From NCBI GenBank assembly GCA_030062745.1, contig CP099841.1:32356368-32420367 (forward strand): a stretch of 64,000 bases of DNA. Reading direction: 5' to 3'. Position 1 is the stretch's first letter. Every line of letters begins with the position of its first letter. The stretch is from Capitulum mitella. Lineage: Eukaryota > Arthropoda > Thecostraca > Pollicipedomorpha > Pollicipedidae. The position numbers and the translations under genes were made by a program. Below the pieces are notes generated by a model. That model was given only the letters and a program-made list of their open reading frames with translations. It did not search any database and was not told the DNA's origin. This document shows positions 11,274 to 35,777 of this stretch, piece after piece.

Positions 11274-12025
11274 TCCTTTTCCCCAAAATAGCACCACTTC
11301 CAGCTAATTTTTTACCCTTGACCCGACCTGGAAGGTCATTCGTTGACCTGAGACCTGTGAAGGAGATAACAGTCGCGCAATCTCGCCATGCACAAGACAC
11401 GTTTTTTTCCGCGACGTCCTAGGACCCACGGTTTAGAAATGGCCAGTGGGGTCATACGAATCCCCCCGCCCCATTCGTCCGCGTTATGCAGAGGGCCCTA
11501 TACGGACGAGGGGTCATAGCTTTTAGCTGTAGCTCACAAAGAAATCATAGTATGTCCCACAAAAACAAGATAACTTCTGGAGACGTCGCTTAAACAAGTC
11601 TAATAACAAAATACCGGAATGCAAATATCTAAGTAAATGACGTCATAATTACAATCTCAGCATTTTTATAAAGAGCAAAAGTTAGTTATCAAGGTCATTT
11701 TTGTGTGGCCTGTCTATGTTTTTTGATATTGCGATGCGATTTAACGACCTGGAAATGAAGATCAGGAAACACTTCATATTTATCGCCTATATTACATTAA
11801 CTTGAACGACACTCTTTTTTATTGAGCTTGCTACGTTTCATCAAGCAAGATGTCTATTAAAGTGATAATTACAGACAAAAATGACCCTTCCTGCAGGAAA
11901 AATTAGATATATTTTTTTGTCACGATTCATGACCCAGTATTTCTTCTCTGTTTACATATTTTATCATAAGTTTCCATTTTTAATATTAAAGTATACCTAA
12001 AGGTTTTTCTGCTTATCCTGTAAAG
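11274..12025. other. Intergenic sequence upstream of MCM6
   Basis: AT-rich, no coding exon recognised. It precedes the E2F-like sites. Confidence 0.5.
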
Positions 12026-12036
12026 TTCGCGCCAAA
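12026..12036 (+). promoter_or_regulatory. E2F-like site 1 upstream of MCM6
   Basis: TTCGCGCCAAA fits the E2F/DP consensus (TTTSGCGCS and its complement) exactly. It lies about 170 bp upstream of the MCM6 start codon. MCM2-7 genes are classical E2F targets in animals; binding here is inference. Confidence 0.7.
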
Positions 12037-12053
12037 TTTCCATCTGAGTTGTT

Positions 12054-12062
12054 TTTCGCGCG
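12054..12062 (+). promoter_or_regulatory. E2F-like site 2 upstream of MCM6
   Basis: TTTCGCGCG, a second E2F-type core 18 bp after the first; paired E2F sites are common in S-phase gene promoters. Confidence 0.6.
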
Positions 12063-12204
12063 GTTCCTGCGCGCATCGCACAGGAACGTAGGCTACGCGT
12101 GTGTTGTTTGTGGTGGGATACATCGCTCTCTGAAACGTGCTTTATTTAGTCCTTTTGCGGATCACAGTGTAAAGGTTCCGTTTTTTTCCTGGCTTCTTTT
12201 TGCC

Positions 12205-25674
<13,470 letters not shown>

Positions 25675-26170
25675 GCGGTGCCCGGCGGCCAACCGTGCCA
25701 CTCGCCGGATGGTCCCTCGTTTTCGGATCTCGCCAGTCTGCGGTGTGTGAGACGATGTCACCCGAGGAAGTTCGTTTGCGCCGGATTGGACTCTGTGGAG
25801 AAGTCCAACGTCTTTTTTGGCGGATGTTACGTGTGCGATGTGGTTGATACTGGAAGTTGATGTGATTGGTGTCGTGAAACGAGGGAGGTCGCTGAAGAGA
25901 CATGGCACGTTGGGTCATTTTCCCATTGGTGGTGTACAAATGATCCGGCTCGTTGGAAAAGCTGGGAGGATTGATATCGATGTCGTGGAATCCGGCTGTT
26001 CGCCATGATGCTCTTGCGCTCGTGGCGGCATGGTGACAGCCGCTGTCTGTGGAATAGTTTTTGGTTCACCTGAGCTCGCCAAGAATACCGTTGATGTCTT
26101 CCGCAGTGAGAACTTGACAAACGATTATTCTTCTAGAATGCTTTGTGGCTTTCGCAAATGTGCGATTTCT

Positions 26171-26176
26171 AATAAA
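26171..26176 (+). terminator. Candidate MCM6 polyadenylation signal
   Basis: AATAAA about 500 bp after the MCM6 stop, the first canonical hexamer on this strand. Use is inferred. Confidence 0.5.
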
Positions 26177-27954
26177 GCTGAGCAGAATGTGTCTGTGCGC
26201 TACAAATCCGGCGGCACCAGGGCGATAAATATTATAAAAATTTCTCCAGTAAAAGCGTGCGCTGTCAGAACGTCAGGTGATAAGCCATCGATATACCCGC
26301 ACCCGCCCTTGTCGGAAGTTAACCTTCCGGTTTGCGCCATGACGACCCCTGACCAGATAGCTACGATATTCCGTGACTAATTTCATGTGAATTTGGGTGC
26401 CTAGCAGGGGCGGAGCTTTGCAAAATGATTGCGGGGCAGGAGTGTCGATCTGCATTGTTTTGAGAGGGCCCTGGCCCACCCGATGTCGATCTGGGCCCAC
26501 CCAATGTTGGTTTGGGCCCACCCGAAATTTTCTTCCCGTTGGAAAGACAAATGAGGAATTATAACGAAAAGAACGGCAACAACAAACAACCTAGCTGGGA
26601 AGCAAAGCATAAAGTAATTCGATGTATCTATATTTTTATCTTTTGTCTATATACCTGTATACTAGGGGATAAATGCAATTTTTTATTCGATAAATAGTAA
26701 CCCAAAAATTTATAAATTCCCTTCGGTCATACTAAAGTACGCTAAAGCCTTTGAGAAACCCAGGTTTGGAGAGAGGTTAGGTTGTACCCGCGGCTCGACC
26801 CCCCAATCATACAGAAATCTATGCCCTTGTTGTGGGGCCCCAAATGCTAATTTCGACTAATCCTGATGTTTTTGAAGCCATTTTTCCATGCACCGCGGTA
26901 GATTAATGTTACAATTCCAAAGTGCTGGAGGGCCGGCCCACCTCAAAAACCCAACGTTCCACCCATGGCGCCTAGCACAGTTGCAGTGACGGCTCGAAAC
27001 GTCGAGTTAGGGGTTGCATTAGTCGTGCTCGGCAGTTGATGCAGAGCGTTGGGTTCGGTGTGACCGCTGGACGTGGATGATTTATTGGGCTCAGCGTTTC
27101 GTGTCCATGACCGACGGCCGTGCTTGAGGTCACCGCTCCAGCTCACGCATTGCGTGTTGTCCAAGGGCTCGGAGGATTTCTGTGGGCCGTGTTTCAGCAT
27201 CTGAACGATTTCGTCTTACGCAGGGAAGGTGAGACTGAACCGGTATGTCGAGGGAGGCTGGGAGCAGGTAGCAGCGTTTAGCTTTTAGAAATGATTTGGA
27301 AATTCAGAGTAGGAAGAACAGAATATTCAGCCCTCAAAACGACAACAAAATAAAACAATACAAAATAGTGCTGAGAGACAAGCTTAACGCACGGAATCTA
27401 GTACAAAACTGAAATTTTATCCAGCTTTGAGGCAGTGCTGCTGAATAGCAGCAAATAAAATCGCTGCTATGGAACACGGCACATAAATCTGTGCTGGTTT
27501 ACTGATGATTAGAGAGACGCATGATGCCTGACGAGACACAACACTTGACACGAGACTCTTGACACCTATCCCCAAGGACGCTATGTGTCCTAGGCCAAAA
27601 TCAAGCAACAGACAATTGGTATGGTGAATTTCGAGCCAGATTGTTACTGCAGATATCGTCAGTTGTTTAGCACATCCCGCGCGTCATCGTTCGAATATGA
27701 GCGCCAGGGCCAAGTGTCACCCAATCAAATGTAAGCGTGCGAGCATCTGCTGGTGTTTCCCCGCGTAACCCTTGCGCGTATCTGAAACTGAGGCGGTCGT
27801 GAATCATTGCCATTCGGCGAGACTGAGTTCACGATAACTGTTGCATGTTTCTTCGGTTTCATTGTAAGGGTAACGTCGTGTATGATAGCACCTGAATATT
27901 AATCACTGGGCACTTGCCGGTGGTCTCGCTCTGTGTCGCTAGGAAACTTCCTAA
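26177..27954. other. Interval between MCM6 and Artemis
   Basis: It holds a short tandem block at about 26460-26525 (GGGCCCACCCGATGT-type units), the second copy of the dispersed repeat (about 26660-26820), and otherwise nothing recognised. A GTAAGTG splice-donor-like site at 27955 may end a non-coding first exon of Artemis. Confidence 0.45.
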
Positions 27955-29534
27955 GTAAGTGATTGTAGTCATTGTGTCATTGTCTTATTCCACGTTCCTG
28001 TATGTCTCTTGTTTCACTAATGTGATGTACTAATTTACTACAGTAGGGCAACTAGATACTGGTTTTCCCTATTGTATTTCAGGATCAAAACATGATTTTT
28101 TGGAAATTCAGGTTCTGTAATTTTTACTTTTTGGAACAGTTTGCACTAATACCATTTTAAGTTGTCGTGCTTAAAAGAAATGTTGGTTTTAGGTTTCAAA
28201 CAGAGATGCTGAAGGCTCCATGTCAGCTATTCTGATGTCATTCATCAATAATGCAATTTGCACATTTTGCTAGTGTTCATTTGCCCACAGACTGCCTGCT
28301 TGTCATTTTGCAAGCTGTTTATAGACTTCAGATAAACAGGGCATGGGAGAAATTCAAGAAAAGTGACTGTGAAGTTCTGTACAGATGGATTTTTGGGGCA
28401 GTTCAGATGTCTCAAATTAGTATTAAGACCATCAGCTATAACTTCTCCATCATGCCTTAAAAACAGTTACAGATGAAATTTTGTTTCAGTCATCATCAGA
28501 GTATTCTCTTTCCCATATTTCTGTGGAGTTTGCATCCCATGCTCCTTGTCTGCATTCAGAAAGCCATGTTGATGCTTGTGAACAGGCAGCTAACTTAATG
28601 TGAGGGATTTGAGGAAACAGTTAAAAAGTGTAGGATTGTTGGTTGATCAACAGTGGTGTTAAGTGGTGACAAATGTTATAGTAGAGATCCATTTTTAGGG
28701 GATTTCTTTTAGACTCTGCAGGCTCATGTTAAAATTTTGTCAGCTTGTTATGGTTACTGACCTACCTTCCCAGTAAGCATTGAAAGCCATGCTGATTAGT
28801 ATGCATTGTCTAAAGAGGTATGTTGCATGCATTTTCTGTGTTAAATTTTTATGATGAGACTTCTGTTGGCATATCAGACTGAAAAGCAAGGTGGAACAAG
28901 GTTTGGGTCATTTTGTTAGACTTGGGAAGCTAGGAACATCTGGTCTGGCTAGTAATAGGCCCCAGTACTTGATCCCCAAAGGTCTTCTCAATTTTCTGAA
29001 GCAAATGGCCCATTTAAAACTTGTCTTCATATTTTTGGGGAGTGGTTATATTTCAACAGCCCCCAATCCATTCCAACAAGTGCATTCAGCTCTATTATCT
29101 GCTTTTAGATTCCACTTGGAATGGCTGAAATGATGTTTCAGCTTGATTTTGGGATACTACAAAAACTTTGATCCATGATTGATACTTACTTTTTTGGGTG
29201 TACATTGACTTATTTCAGTGTAAGCACCACAAGCAGGTCTTAGGGTGCTTTGAAGATATTGATCTGTAATGCACAAAATAATTGTTTCTTTTGCACTAAT
29301 TTCATATAAGTTTGTGGTAACATGCTACTTTATCAACCACCCATACAAAAGCTCAGATGTGTATGTTGTATAGAGGCATCACAAGTCAGTACAGGGAAAA
29401 AGAAACACTGAACTATTTTTAGGCAGGTAGTAATGCTCGCCTCCCTTGAGTTGCATTATTGGATGTTATGTGTGGCTGGTTTTACCACATCAGTGGAGAG
29501 TCTTATCAGATTCCTGCATCTTACCTTTTCGCAG
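27955..29534 (+). other. Probable 5'UTR intron of the Artemis gene
   Basis: Bounded by a good donor (CTAA|GTAAGTG, 27955) and a good acceptor (TTACCTTTTCGCAG, ending 29534) 13 bp before the Artemis start codon. The interior is AT-rich and has no CpG from 28168 to 29437, exactly like the 3' part of MCM6 intron 1. The acceptor is well supported; the donor assignment is inference. Confidence 0.55.
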
Positions 29535-29547
29535 CCACTCCAGGACG

Positions 29548-30816
29548 ATGAGCACGTTCCAGGGCCTGGTGGAGGGCTACCCGGAGGTGGCCGTGGATCG
29601 GTTCACGGGGCCGTGCCTGTCGGCGCAGTACTTCTTCCTCAGCCACTGCCACACGGACCACATGGTGGGGCTGGGGACGCCGGAGATGGTGGCCGCGCTG
29701 GCGGCGCTGCCCGGCCCGCGGCTGTTCTGCTCGCCGCTGTCGGCCGCGCTGCTGGCCAGCTGGCCCCGGTCCCAGCCGGCGGCGCGCTACGTCTGCCCGC
29801 TGACGGTCGGCGAGCCGCGCCAGCTGAGCGGCCGCCTCAGAGTGACGCCGCTGTCGGCCGCCCACTGCCCCGGCTCCGTCATGCTGCTGTTCGAGGCTGG
29901 TGGCTCCACCGTCCTGTACACGGGCGACTTCCGACTGCGGCCGCGCGAGCTGGCGCCCATGGCCGGCCTGCACCTGCCGTGCGGCGAGCCCAAGCCGCTC
30001 GACCTGCTGTACGTGGACACGACGTTCTGCGTGCCAAGCAAGCGAGATCTTCCCGAGCGGCGGCGCAGCACCGACCTGGTGGTGGGGCTGGCGCGCGACT
30101 GGCTGCGGCGCGGGCCGCAGCACCGCGTGAACGTCCAGTGCCCGGCACGGCTCGGCTACGAGGACGTGTTCCGGCGACTGAAGGAGGCCACCGGGCGGCC
30201 TGTGCACGTGGATGCGACCAAGTATTGCCTGTATGAGCGGGTACCCGAAATCGCCTCGTGCCTGACGAAGTGCGCGGACGAGGCGTGCGTGCACTCGTGC
30301 CATCCGAAGGCGTGTCGCGTGCTCGGAGCTGACAGCGTCGACCTCGTGATGAGCATCAAGCTCTCGACGATGTTCTTCTTCCTGAACCAGGACGTGGACG
30401 GCGTGGTGCACCAGGTGGGGCCGCGCCACTTTCGCGTGCTCTACTCGTACCACGCGTCGCTGCGCGAGGTGCAGGAGGTGGTGCGTTACCTGCGGCCGGC
30501 CCGCGTCGTTCCCAGCGCCGTGCCCAAGGGCAGCACGATGGAGCGGCTCGTGGTGCTCCTGAGCGCGACCAGCGCTGCCGGCGACGCGCCGGAGCCGGCC
30601 CGAGACGTCCGCCGGCCGCCGGCCTGGCCGCCGCTCGGCGCCGCCGACGGGGCCCCGCCGGCGCTGGCCGACGGCCGCGCCGGAGCCGGTCGTCGGCGGC
30701 CGCAGTCGGAGCCGGATAAGGAGAGGGAGCCGCGTCGCCGGCCGGGCGATTGCGCGCGGGCGGCCGGCCCCGCGCCCAAGCGGCCGCCCTGGACGTGTCC
30801 GTTCGACAGCGACTGA
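29548..30816 (+). CDS. DCLRE1C: Artemis / SNM1C-type metallo-beta-lactamase-beta-CASP nuclease
   Basis: Artemis trims DNA ends in non-homologous end joining, acting in the nucleus with DNA-PK and ligase IV in vertebrates. The start MSTFQGLVEGYPEVAVDRF aligns with the Artemis N terminus. Catalytic motifs: HCHTDH (His33, His35, Asp37, His38), AHCPGSVM (His106), YTGDFR (Asp127), beta-CASP motif A VDTTFC (Asp157), the CHPKA and SIKLSTM blocks, and motif C YSYH (His302). All metal ligands expected for an active SNM1 enzyme are present. The protein is 422 aa against about 690 in human: the nuclease core is complete, but the long regulatory tail is replaced by about 60 Arg/Pro/Ala-rich residues. The frame is uninterrupted, whereas vertebrate orthologues have many introns. 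An acceptor just upstream suggests a 5'UTR intron. An alternative in-frame ATG at 29446 adds residues unlike the family. Confidence 0.93.
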   Translation: MSTFQGLVEGYPEVAVDRFTGPCLSAQYFFLSHCHTDHMVGLGTPEMVAALAALPGPRLFCSPLSAALLASWPRSQPAARYVCPLTVGEPRQLSGRLRVTPLSAAHCPGSVMLLFEAGGSTVLYTGDFRLRPRELAPMAGLHLPCGEPKPLDLLYVDTTFCVPSKRDLPERRRSTDLVVGLARDWLRRGPQHRVNVQCPARLGYEDVFRRLKEATGRPVHVDATKYCLYERVPEIASCLTKCADEACVHSCHPKACRVLGADSVDLVMSIKLSTMFFFLNQDVDGVVHQVGPRHFRVLYSYHASLREVQEVVRYLRPARVVPSAVPKGSTMERLVVLLSATSAAGDAPEPARDVRRPPAWPPLGAADGAPPALADGRAGAGRRRPQSEPDKEREPRRRPGDCARAAGPAPKRPPWTCPFDSD

Positions 30817-33019
30817 GGGAGGTCACCAGCGGCGGCCGGTCGCTGGCTCTGCTGCAGGGATTGCCGTCCGATCTGTTCCATCTGGTTGGAGGACAACTGC
30901 GGTCGGCCTGTTGGGACGTCGCTGTCCATCCGGCAGCTCGCCGTCGTCCGTCAGCTGGCGCTCAGCAGCGCGTGCTGCCCGGCGGTCTCTGCCGGATCAG
31001 GGCTGCGGCCTCGGCAGTCTTCGCGTGCAAGTGATTTTAGCACGATTTCCGAAATCCGCGGAACTGCATTGTAGAGCATTTACTGAGGGTCTGGCTTGTT
31101 GACGTGTATTATTTGGTTGTTTCACATTTGCCGCCGTTGTAGTGCATTGACCTATTGCATAAAACAATTGCCGGTTGCTGCTAATATCGTTACCGTGGGA
31201 ATTCGGGCGTTTTGGCATTTGTCGCAAAACATCATATTGTGTATCACTCTGCACAGCCCTTAATTGTCATCGACTGGAATTAGTTTGCTTGACTTCGGCA
31301 TCTGTGCTCGTGATATGTGATACTTATCGTGATTTGTACGGTACAAATGATGACCTCTGTTGTCTTTCACCTGAATTGCTTGGGCGGCGGTTTCTGCTCA
31401 TAAATCTTTTGCCCTGACAGAAGTAGCAAATCTGTGGCAGTTGGTGGCATGGACGGGAAACATTTGTGTAAATATTAATATACTATTGTGAAAATCGGCG
31501 TGATTTCTTATAGATGTGCCATGCTCCCAAAACATTCTGGAGACATTTTATTGGATAGCTGGCTCGTTAATGACTGGATGGCGTCATGTATTCTCACGAT
31601 CCATTGTTATGCCATCAGAGCACAAGACGGCAAATGAAAAACTCGGCAATATTTGTTTGCAAAATGCGTATGTATTGGGATTTACGGCTTCCGCCCACGT
31701 GTCAAGTGCGAATTCAGCATTATTTTCGTGATAGCAAAACACGTGAGGCCCAAGCGGATGCGTTTGCAACCGGCGAAAGCTTTCCATTGCGCAACCCGTT
31801 GGATCGTGAGCCGGTGTTGAAGTGGACTGTCTTCCACGTCGTTCACGACTTTCTGATCTGCCTTTAAAGACCCTTCACTGCTCCTGACTTGTGACTCACC
31901 TCATAGCCTTTTTAAAACGCGGCGTGGTATTACTCAGGGGAGGCGCAAAAGTAAAACCTTAGTTCTGTCAGGCATCGTTGGGACACCATTAAATAACGTC
32001 CACGGTGGCGTGAAGGCTGTCGCGCTCTCGTCACTATCCCCCTCGCGGCGGAGTGCTACCACCAATGGCCAATAAAACGGGATGATACAGACGTGTTGAA
32101 AACTGTTCCGGTCGTTTCGTTTCCTTTTCACGGGACTTGAGCTGAATGCGTTACGTAACAGCGGACCGATCCGTTGTGTTGAACATGTACCGCCATGCGC
32201 CGGTGCACCACAGCGGACGTTGGCGGCGTTTTGTTGTTTTGTTTTTGTTTTGTGTTGGCGGCGGTCTCGGCGCACTTCACCAACTGTGTCTCCAGCAGCC
32301 GCGGAGTTGTTGACGATGGCCGCGTGATATTGGTGCGCATTATCGCACCTGTGTCGCCTTCATAGCAGTCGTAATTTCCGGAGAACAACCCAAGGAGAAA
32401 TTTGTGATTCGTCACGCTGCACGCTGTCATCACACTTCAGGCAGTGTCGCAACAGTGCAACCATTTGAGACGCCTTTGCGGGAAAGGTGGATGTTAAGTG
32501 CTGCACCATAAAGAATAAAGTGTTTTCAGGCCCGTTTGCCTGCCGGTGACAACAGTTCGGCTGTCTCCTACCGCGCTGAGGCGATTCAGCGCAGAGCAGA
32601 TTATCCCGTATCCCCCTCTGGCGGAGAAAGACAACACCGTCAAACGTTTGGAAGTCACGGTTGGCTGCACAGGGCCCTATATCAGTCTTAATAGCCACCT
32701 CACAACGCCGCACCGTGGCGTGATATTTCCGGTGCGAGCATCTCGCCTTCAGTGGCCCAGTCGGCCAGAGACGTACATAATGGAAGGGTAGATCAGGCAG
32801 TTGCTCCTCCCTTGGACCCGAGAGGCGTCGGCTGGGATGGTCCTCGAAACGCGAAACACGTTGGTAGGCAACATAGCAAGCCGAAATTTGTCGAAGAGCT
32901 GCTCCTCATCGAAACTAGGATCCAGGTCGGTGACGGGCCCTCTGTCCCCCGTGGGACCCGTTTGAGCATTCGGGTCTTACCGATCATACTTAAATCAGTT
33001 TTAAGGAACTTAGCTCTGC

Positions 33020-33700
33020 TGTGAGTCGCAGTTCAGAGCTAGTAATGGATCCCAGTTCAACACAGGATCCAATGAATAAGAGCCTTTGAGCTTCAAAATG
33101 GCCGCTGGGTTTTAAAAGAGTTCCTTGGCGGCTTGTGCGTGATCTGAGGCTTAAAAACACACGGTCCAACGAAAAACTTGGCCTTAAAAAGGGCGCATGA
33201 TGTTTCACTGGAGCCCGTAAAAGCTCAGAAGAGCACATAGGCTTCCTACACAGCCCTGAGTTTACGACAGGGTCCCTTGGTTTTTGGAAGGGCCCCTGAG
33301 GTTCGAAAGACCACTGGTTGTTTGACATAACACTGGATAATTTTGAAAGTGCACTTGAACTTACAAAAGGCTCCAGTCACCCCAAAATTGGTATCTGAAG
33401 CTTAAGAAATGACTAATGATCCTCCAGAAAAGCATCTTTGCTATCCCAAGAACCTGCAAGCATCAAAAATGACCCTATTCTGAGTTTTGCAAAGTGTTAG
33501 TGTGTTTTAAAAACGGCCCCTGGACGACTTCTAAAGGAAGTTCCGTACCCCCTGACACCCTTCAAAAAGGCTTTTGAGCTTGCAACAGAGCCTATGGACA
33601 TTCCAAAGCGTGTCGGCTTTATGTACTACTAAAATGATGAGGGCTTCAAATTCTTAGAGGGACTTCCCTGTTGATGACCTTACCCTTATATAAACCACGC
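33020..33700. repeat. Degenerate about 30-bp repeat array
   Basis: Variants of a unit like CCTGAGGCTTAAAAAGGGC or GAGCTTCAAAATGGCC recur about every 30 bp on the plus strand. Same style as the arrays at 44773-45360 and 49440-50880. Confidence 0.6.
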
Positions 33701-34479
33701 CTGCGCATGTTCCTGCATTCAGCGAGTCTGGGCTGAGCGTGCTCTGTTTTGGAAAAACAACCCTTTTAGTAGTAAAAATGCGAACTGACGTGAACGTTGG
33801 TTCACGTCCCAAGTTGTTCTGATCTGGAAATCTTTTTCGCTCTTCGCGTGACTGTCATTTTTTCGTTACTGGGTTGATCGGTGTCTTAACAAACGTTTTT
33901 GTTTAGCTGAAAGTTTAGAAGGCTGCTCCAAAGAATCAATCCCTTCTCGGCTTCTCTGGCATCTCTCCAGCTATCCAAACGGGATTGCAGTCACGCAACA
34001 TTTGAACCCAGAGGCCGGAAATTCAGCGGTTACCCACAGCCTCATAAAAAAAACGAATAAAGAAATCGCCAGTCGTTAGAGGCCGGACCTGTGGTAGAGC
34101 TTCAGTTCGGTCAGGGAATCCAGGACTTAAATCTGGCATAGGAGAGTAGAGTTGCGTGACCTTGATTTCGGAGCTTTTTAGAAAACATTGGTTCAGCCAA
34201 GGGACCGGAGACTCTAATGTACCCTACCCAAGATGACTGACCTCAAACGGATGTTTCGCTAAGTTTTACGGTACAGAAAAATCCACCAAAATTGGCCAAA
34301 AAGGCTTCTTCAAACATCTGCGCAGATTGAGCTTAAGTTTGAGCTTTGGCTTAAACAGGTGAGGATTGGGTGGGGAATATCGGGAAGCTTGGGAGCGCTT
34401 AATGCCTTTATATTTTCAATCTTTTTTGGCGGATTTACAGAAAAATGAAATCCATATTTCTACTCTTCCTCCAACTCTC

Positions 34480-34750
34480 TGCAGCGTAGCCAGGATTTTC
34501 GTAAGGGGCGCGAGGGCTAAAATAAGAAGGTTAAATAATACTCGTACCATTTTATGACAAACAGGAGGGAGTTTATCGTGTGAAATAAACAGACCAGGAG
34601 ATTTTGAGAAAAAAGTACATTAGTTTTTAATTTACAGGATTTTTTTGTTTTAAATACGTCATTTGTGACAAAAGCCAATTTTCGGAAACCTCTGATCATT
34701 GGGGGGGGAGTCAGTTTCCTCTCTGATCCTCCCTTGTTTACGCTACTGCT
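34480..34750. repeat. Dispersed element fragment (GTAGCCAGGATTTT family)
   Basis: GCGTAGCCAGGATTTTCGTAAGG (34484 on) is close to GCATAGCCAGGATTTTATTAAGG at 36257. Near its right end TTTACGCTACTGC resembles the complement of the left edge. Confidence 0.5.
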
Positions 34751-35569
34751 AACCTTTATCCCTTCCTCCAAGCTGTAGTGCGACTCGAAATACGGCCAGG
34801 AAGCTGCAGCGCTTTTAAGCCAAAACGTATTGTTTATTGTGAACACGCTAAATGGATAGGAAATGTCCAATTGGAAGCTCTCAGAAATTAAGCCCGCTTC
34901 CAACGTGGCCCGGGTACAGCATTCGAAGAGGAAAGAAGTCTGGGGGCCCAGATTCTTTTGTTTAACCGGTGTGAGATGCGCTTATTCGCTTCCGAGCATC
35001 GGTTCTAATCCGCCTTTCTTGATATGTTTCTCCAGCGATCACGTCATGTTCGAAAACATTTAGTAGGCTACTCTTTCCACAAAAAGATACTGAAAGCGTC
35101 TAGGCAACCATCATCCATGTCTGACTGACATTTTGGGAAACATGTTGGGTCCCTTACTGCCGGGATGTCAAATCGAGATATTATGATAACAATGTTCTTC
35201 TTAAGTATCAAAGTTGCCATTGAAAGGAAATAACTCGGTTTTCGACGACGGTAAATGATGATACATGCCGTTTAGTCACCGTGCGAACTGTCATTCTCAG
35301 CGCCGGATACGTCTTATGTTCTCTCACCCACTGAGGTTTAATAAATTGATACGGTCCTAAGATGAGTTGGTAATTCCTGACTTTTTAACACTAAAAATCC
35401 CCTCGACGTTTGTGCTTGCACCTTCTAGAATGACGTATCTCTATTGGGTGTCGTGAATCAAGGCACCGTGCCCTGGGAATTGATGTCGTCCTCTTGTGTG
35501 CCCTGAGAGGCGGCGCAGACTCTGTGTCGTCACGTGCTCTGGTGTCGCCGTCACCGCAGCAGCAGCAGC

Positions 35570-35605
35570 TATAAAGTAGGCCGTCGCGGCCAGGCGGAGC
35601 TCAGT
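35570..35605 (+). promoter_or_regulatory. Core promoter of the cuticle gene (TATA box + Inr)
   Basis: TATAAAG at 35570-35576 and the arthropod initiator TCAGT at 35601-35605 are correctly spaced, putting the start site at A35603 (TATA at -33) and leaving a 29-nt 5'UTR. TATA + Inr architecture fits a strongly switched, tissue-specific gene. Confidence 0.82.
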
Positions 35606-35631
35606 GCGAGTCGCGCCGCCCGAGAGACATC

Positions 35632-35655
35632 ATGAGGGCTCTCCTGCTCTGTACT
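35632..35655 (+). CDS. Cuticle protein exon 1
   Basis: Eight codons, MRALLLCT, first half of the signal peptide; donor GTGAGT at 35656. Confidence 0.85.
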
Positions 35656-35693
35656 GTGAGTTCGAGTTCCAGTCCGCCTCGACCCAGTTAGAC

Positions 35694-35743
<50 letters not shown>

Positions 35744-35746
35744 ATG

Positions 35747-35777
<31 letters not shown>

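Larger units (their letters stand above)
30817..35569. other. Intergenic region between Artemis and the cuticle gene
   Basis: The first part is presumably Artemis 3'UTR; AATAAA occurs at 32071, distant from the stop. A degenerate repeat array lies at 33020-33700 and a dispersed-element fragment at about 34480-34750. I recognise no coding exon. Confidence 0.5.

Noticed and set aside
12049-12204. Upstream in-frame start extending MCM6 by 52 residues
   Set aside because: The extension overlaps the second E2F-like site, is hydrophobic and unlike any MCM6 N terminus; the ATG at 12205 fits the family.
29433-30236. 267-codon frame overlapping Artemis in another phase
   Set aside because: Low-complexity shadow of the Artemis exon; the catalytic motifs are in the other frame.
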